A stretch of DNA of 15,993 nt from Acidobacteriota bacterium (GTDB lineage Bacteria; Acidobacteriota; Terriglobia; Bryobacterales; Bryobacteraceae). The notes beneath the pieces are model-generated. The model worked only from the letters and a program-made list of their open reading frames with translations, was not told the origin of the DNA and made no database searches. A program made the position numbers and the translations under genes. Positions 14,355 through 15,993 of this stretch are shown in pieces. The stretch covers positions 1 to 15,993 of the forward strand of contig JAEZIJ010000062.1 of NCBI GenBank assembly GCA_023436715.1, given 5' to 3'. Each line of letters starts with the position of its first letter. Positions within the stretch are counted from its first letter, which is position 1.

Positions 14355-14379
14355 CTTTGCTATTGAGGAGATTAACCCC

Positions 14380-15249
14380 ATGAATTGGCTGCGGCTTGCT
14401 TTGATTGGCATGCTGATTTCCCCGCTGTCGTTCGGGCAGAAGAGGGAGTATGTCGAGCTGCAACGAGACGTGGCGACGCTCCAGGACCAGGTCCGCAGCC
14501 TGGAACGCTCATTCAATGAAAAGATGGGCGGCCTGACCACTCTCGTTCAGCAGACGATTGAGAGCATCAATAAGCTGAACACGACGGTGGCGGTGCTGGA
14601 TGCATCGCTGCGAGACCGCGAGAAGAACCTGGCCACGCCTGTCACGGTCGTCGGGACCAAGATCGACCAGATGTCTACCGAGTTCCAGGCCGTTCGCGTA
14701 TCGATTGACGACCTGACATCGCGGTTGGGCAAACTGGAGCGCGGGCTGGTAGACCTGGGCAACACGATGAAGGTGATCCAGTCGCCGCCGTCCCCGCCGC
14801 CGGCGGGCGGAAGCGCGGCCGGTGCGCCGCCTCCAGCAGAAGAGCTCTACGCCAATGCCATGCGTGATAAGAACGCCGGCAACTACCCTATGGCGACGGC
14901 TGAGTTCAATGACTATTTGAGGTCCTACGGCGATACCGCGAGCGCGCCCAACGCGCAATACTACCTCGGCGAGATCGCCTTCAACCAGAAAGACTATGAC
15001 AGCGCGTTGGAGGCGTTCAATCTCGTGCTGGAACGGTTCCCCGAGGACCGCAACAACAAGATTATCGACGCCACCTATATGAAGGGCCGCACGCTGATGC
15101 AGATCGGCGAGAACAGGAAAGCCGCCGATGAATTCCGGGCCGTGATTAAGCGTGCGCCGGATTCCGACCTGGCCGCGAAGGCGAAGGCCCAACTCAAGAC
15201 CCTCGGCGTTGCAGTAACCGCCCCCGCGGTAAAACGGAAAGCCCGGTAG
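14380..15249 (+). CDS. cpoB: CpoB/YbgF-type Tol-Pal system protein
   Basis: This periplasmic protein coordinates peptidoglycan synthesis with outer-membrane constriction in the Tol-Pal system. The 289-aa product has a signal peptide with likely cleavage after SFG (about residue 19). A heptad-rich coiled coil (about 24-130) follows, serving as the trimerisation stalk in the family. A Pro/Gly/Ala linker (about 135-155, SPPSPPPAGG) leads to a C-terminal TPR block: EELYANAMRDKNAGNYPMA, APNAQYYLGEIAFNQKDYD and DATYMKGRTLMQIGENRKA, the classical YbgF repeats. The ATG at 14380 has GAGGAG at 14365-14370. It is separated from pal by 118 bp with two hairpins, so it may have separately tuned expression. 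Confidence 0.95.
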   Translation: MNWLRLALIGMLISPLSFGQKREYVELQRDVATLQDQVRSLERSFNEKMGGLTTLVQQTIESINKLNTTVAVLDASLRDREKNLATPVTVVGTKIDQMSTEFQAVRVSIDDLTSRLGKLERGLVDLGNTMKVIQSPPSPPPAGGSAAGAPPPAEELYANAMRDKNAGNYPMATAEFNDYLRSYGDTASAPNAQYYLGEIAFNQKDYDSALEAFNLVLERFPEDRNNKIIDATYMKGRTLMQIGENRKAADEFRAVIKRAPDSDLAAKAKAQLKTLGVAVTAPAVKRKAR

Positions 15250-15252
15250 CCT

Positions 15253-15993
15253 GTGAGACCTGCGCTCGCTACCTACGACGCGCTTGCCCGAATGATCGAT
15301 CACTCGCTCGTCAGGCCGGAACTGACTGAGGAGCAGGTGATCGAGGGCTGCCGGATTGCCAAGGCGTACGGAACGGCGAGCGTGAGCGTGCGCCCGAGCG
15401 ATGTGGATTTGGCAGTGCGGCAACTGAGCGGCAGCGCGGTCGCGGCCGGTAGCGTGGCGGGGTTCCCGCACGGTTCCCAGACGACGGCCGTCAAGCTTTA
15501 CGAGGCTCGCGACCTCTTGCGCCGGGGAGCGCGCGAGATCGACATGGTCATCAACATCGGCAAGCTGGTCTCGCGTCAGTTTCAGTACATCGAGACCGAG
15601 CTTGTGCAGATGGCCGAAGCCTGCCACGATTCGGGCGCGCTCTTGAAGGTGATCTTCGAGAACGCACATCTTACCGACGAACTGAAAATCGTGGCCTGCA
15701 AGATCTGCACGAACACGGGGTGCGATTTCGTAAAGACGGCGACCGGATTCGCGCCATCGGGCGCAACGCTTGACGATGTGCGGCTCATGCGCGTGCACTG
15801 CGGCCCGGACGTCGGGGTGAAGGCTGCCGGGGGTGTGCGCACACTCGACTCCGCTCTGGCTTTCTACGAGGCCGGGAGCGACCGTTTCGGCGCGACTGCG
15901 ACTGTGTCTATTCTGGATGCCTGGAAAGCACGGCTCGCGCAGAATGAACCACTGCCTCGGGGGGGGGGGGGGGGGGCGGGGGGTCATACCCCC
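15253..15993 (+). CDS. deoC: Deoxyribose-phosphate aldolase (3' end lost at window edge)
   Basis: This cytoplasmic class I aldolase splits 2-deoxyribose-5-phosphate into glyceraldehyde-3-phosphate and acetaldehyde in deoxynucleoside catabolism. I read it from GTG 15253, three nt after the cpoB stop. An internal ATG at 15292 would cut into the conserved LARMIDHSLVRPELT start. The family motifs are present: EIDMVINIGKL, LLKVIFENAHL, DFVKTATGFAPSGAT with the Schiff-base lysine, and VKAAGGVRT with the second conserved lysine. SDRFGATATVSIL comes near the end. About 235 codons are credible, close to the 220-260 aa of the family. After 15958 the frame runs into an 18-G homopolymer and no stop appears, so the C-terminus is missing or corrupted. 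It is probably cotranscribed with the tol-pal genes. Confidence 0.93.
   Translation, partial: MRPALATYDALARMIDHSLVRPELTEEQVIEGCRIAKAYGTASVSVRPSDVDLAVRQLSGSAVAAGSVAGFPHGSQTTAVKLYEARDLLRRGAREIDMVINIGKLVSRQFQYIETELVQMAEACHDSGALLKVIFENAHLTDELKIVACKICTNTGCDFVKTATGFAPSGATLDDVRLMRVHCGPDVGVKAAGGVRTLDSALAFYEAGSDRFGATATVSILDAWKARLAQNEPLPRGGGGGAGGHTP
15959..15993. other. Poly-G run and low-complexity end, probable assembly artefact
   Basis: Eighteen G at 15959-15976 are followed by C, six G, TCATA and five C, a sequence that can also fold back on itself. It interrupts the end of deoC. Such runs are typical of dark-cycle base calls in two-colour sequencing at contig ends. I would not trust bases from 15959 on. 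Confidence 0.7.

Noticed and set aside
14509..15987. 492-aa minus-strand open frame across cpoB and deoC
   Set aside because: It is antisense to two recognised genes and runs into the artefactual poly-G (glycine/proline) end.

Overview
The window is a GC-rich bacterial stretch of tightly packed housekeeping genes. It looks most like Acidobacteriota of the Solibacter/Bryobacter type. This placement is an inference from base composition, the diderm Tol-Pal operon, the proline-rich and Ig-like envelope proteins, and the style of the REP/MITE-like repeat. No rRNA or other definitive marker is present. The right end, and perhaps the left end, looks like a contig edge: an 18-nt G run and other low-complexity bases close the window.

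Region 1 (45-3596, +) is an acyl-CoA dehydrogenase followed by etfB and etfA. Together they form a beta-oxidation module that passes electrons from acyl-CoA through ETF to the quinone pool. etfB and etfA overlap by ATGA. The operon ends in a striking near-perfect inverted repeat (3601-3687). That repeat fills the gap to a convergent gene, and it and the adjoining octamer tandem carry the stop codons of both genes.

Region 2 (3684-5251, -) is a two-gene unit: a small five-helix YdcZ-type (DMT superfamily) membrane protein and a Gfo/Idh/MocA oxidoreductase. Diverging from it is an exported class C beta-lactamase-fold serine hydrolase (5339-6607, +).

Region 3 (6608-7886) is the one accessory patch. 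A lone HNH endonuclease-like gene lies on the minus strand between two 21-nt direct repeats (20/21 identical). It sits just downstream of a tRNA-Ser(CGA) gene (7887-7976, -), which looks like a small insertion at a tRNA 3' flank.

Region 4 (8032-9717, -) is recN, a DNA-repair SMC-like ATPase, with a perfect TATAAT box so close to its ATG that the mRNA may be leaderless. The 386-bp gap to the next gene (9718-10103) contains a frameshifted, truncated remnant of a PAS/histidine-kinase-type protein on the minus strand.

Region 5 (10104-15249, +) is a complete Tol-Pal operon in canonical order: tolQ/exbB, tolR/exbD, a tonB/tolA-like gene, tolB, pal and cpoB/ybgF. The proton-channel pair energises the TonB/TolA-like rod. 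The rod acts with periplasmic TolB and lipoprotein Pal on outer-membrane constriction and integrity, and CpoB coordinates with peptidoglycan synthesis. Lineage-specific twists are a Pal with two polyproline linkers around an Ig-like domain, a TolB with a proline/arginine-rich insert, and a short TonB-like protein in the TolA position. deoC (15253 to the window end) follows cpoB by 3 nt.

I see no convincing new defence or biosynthetic system. The best leads are the stop-codon-supplying inverted repeat, the repeat-flanked HNH gene beside the tRNA, and the unusual Pal architecture.
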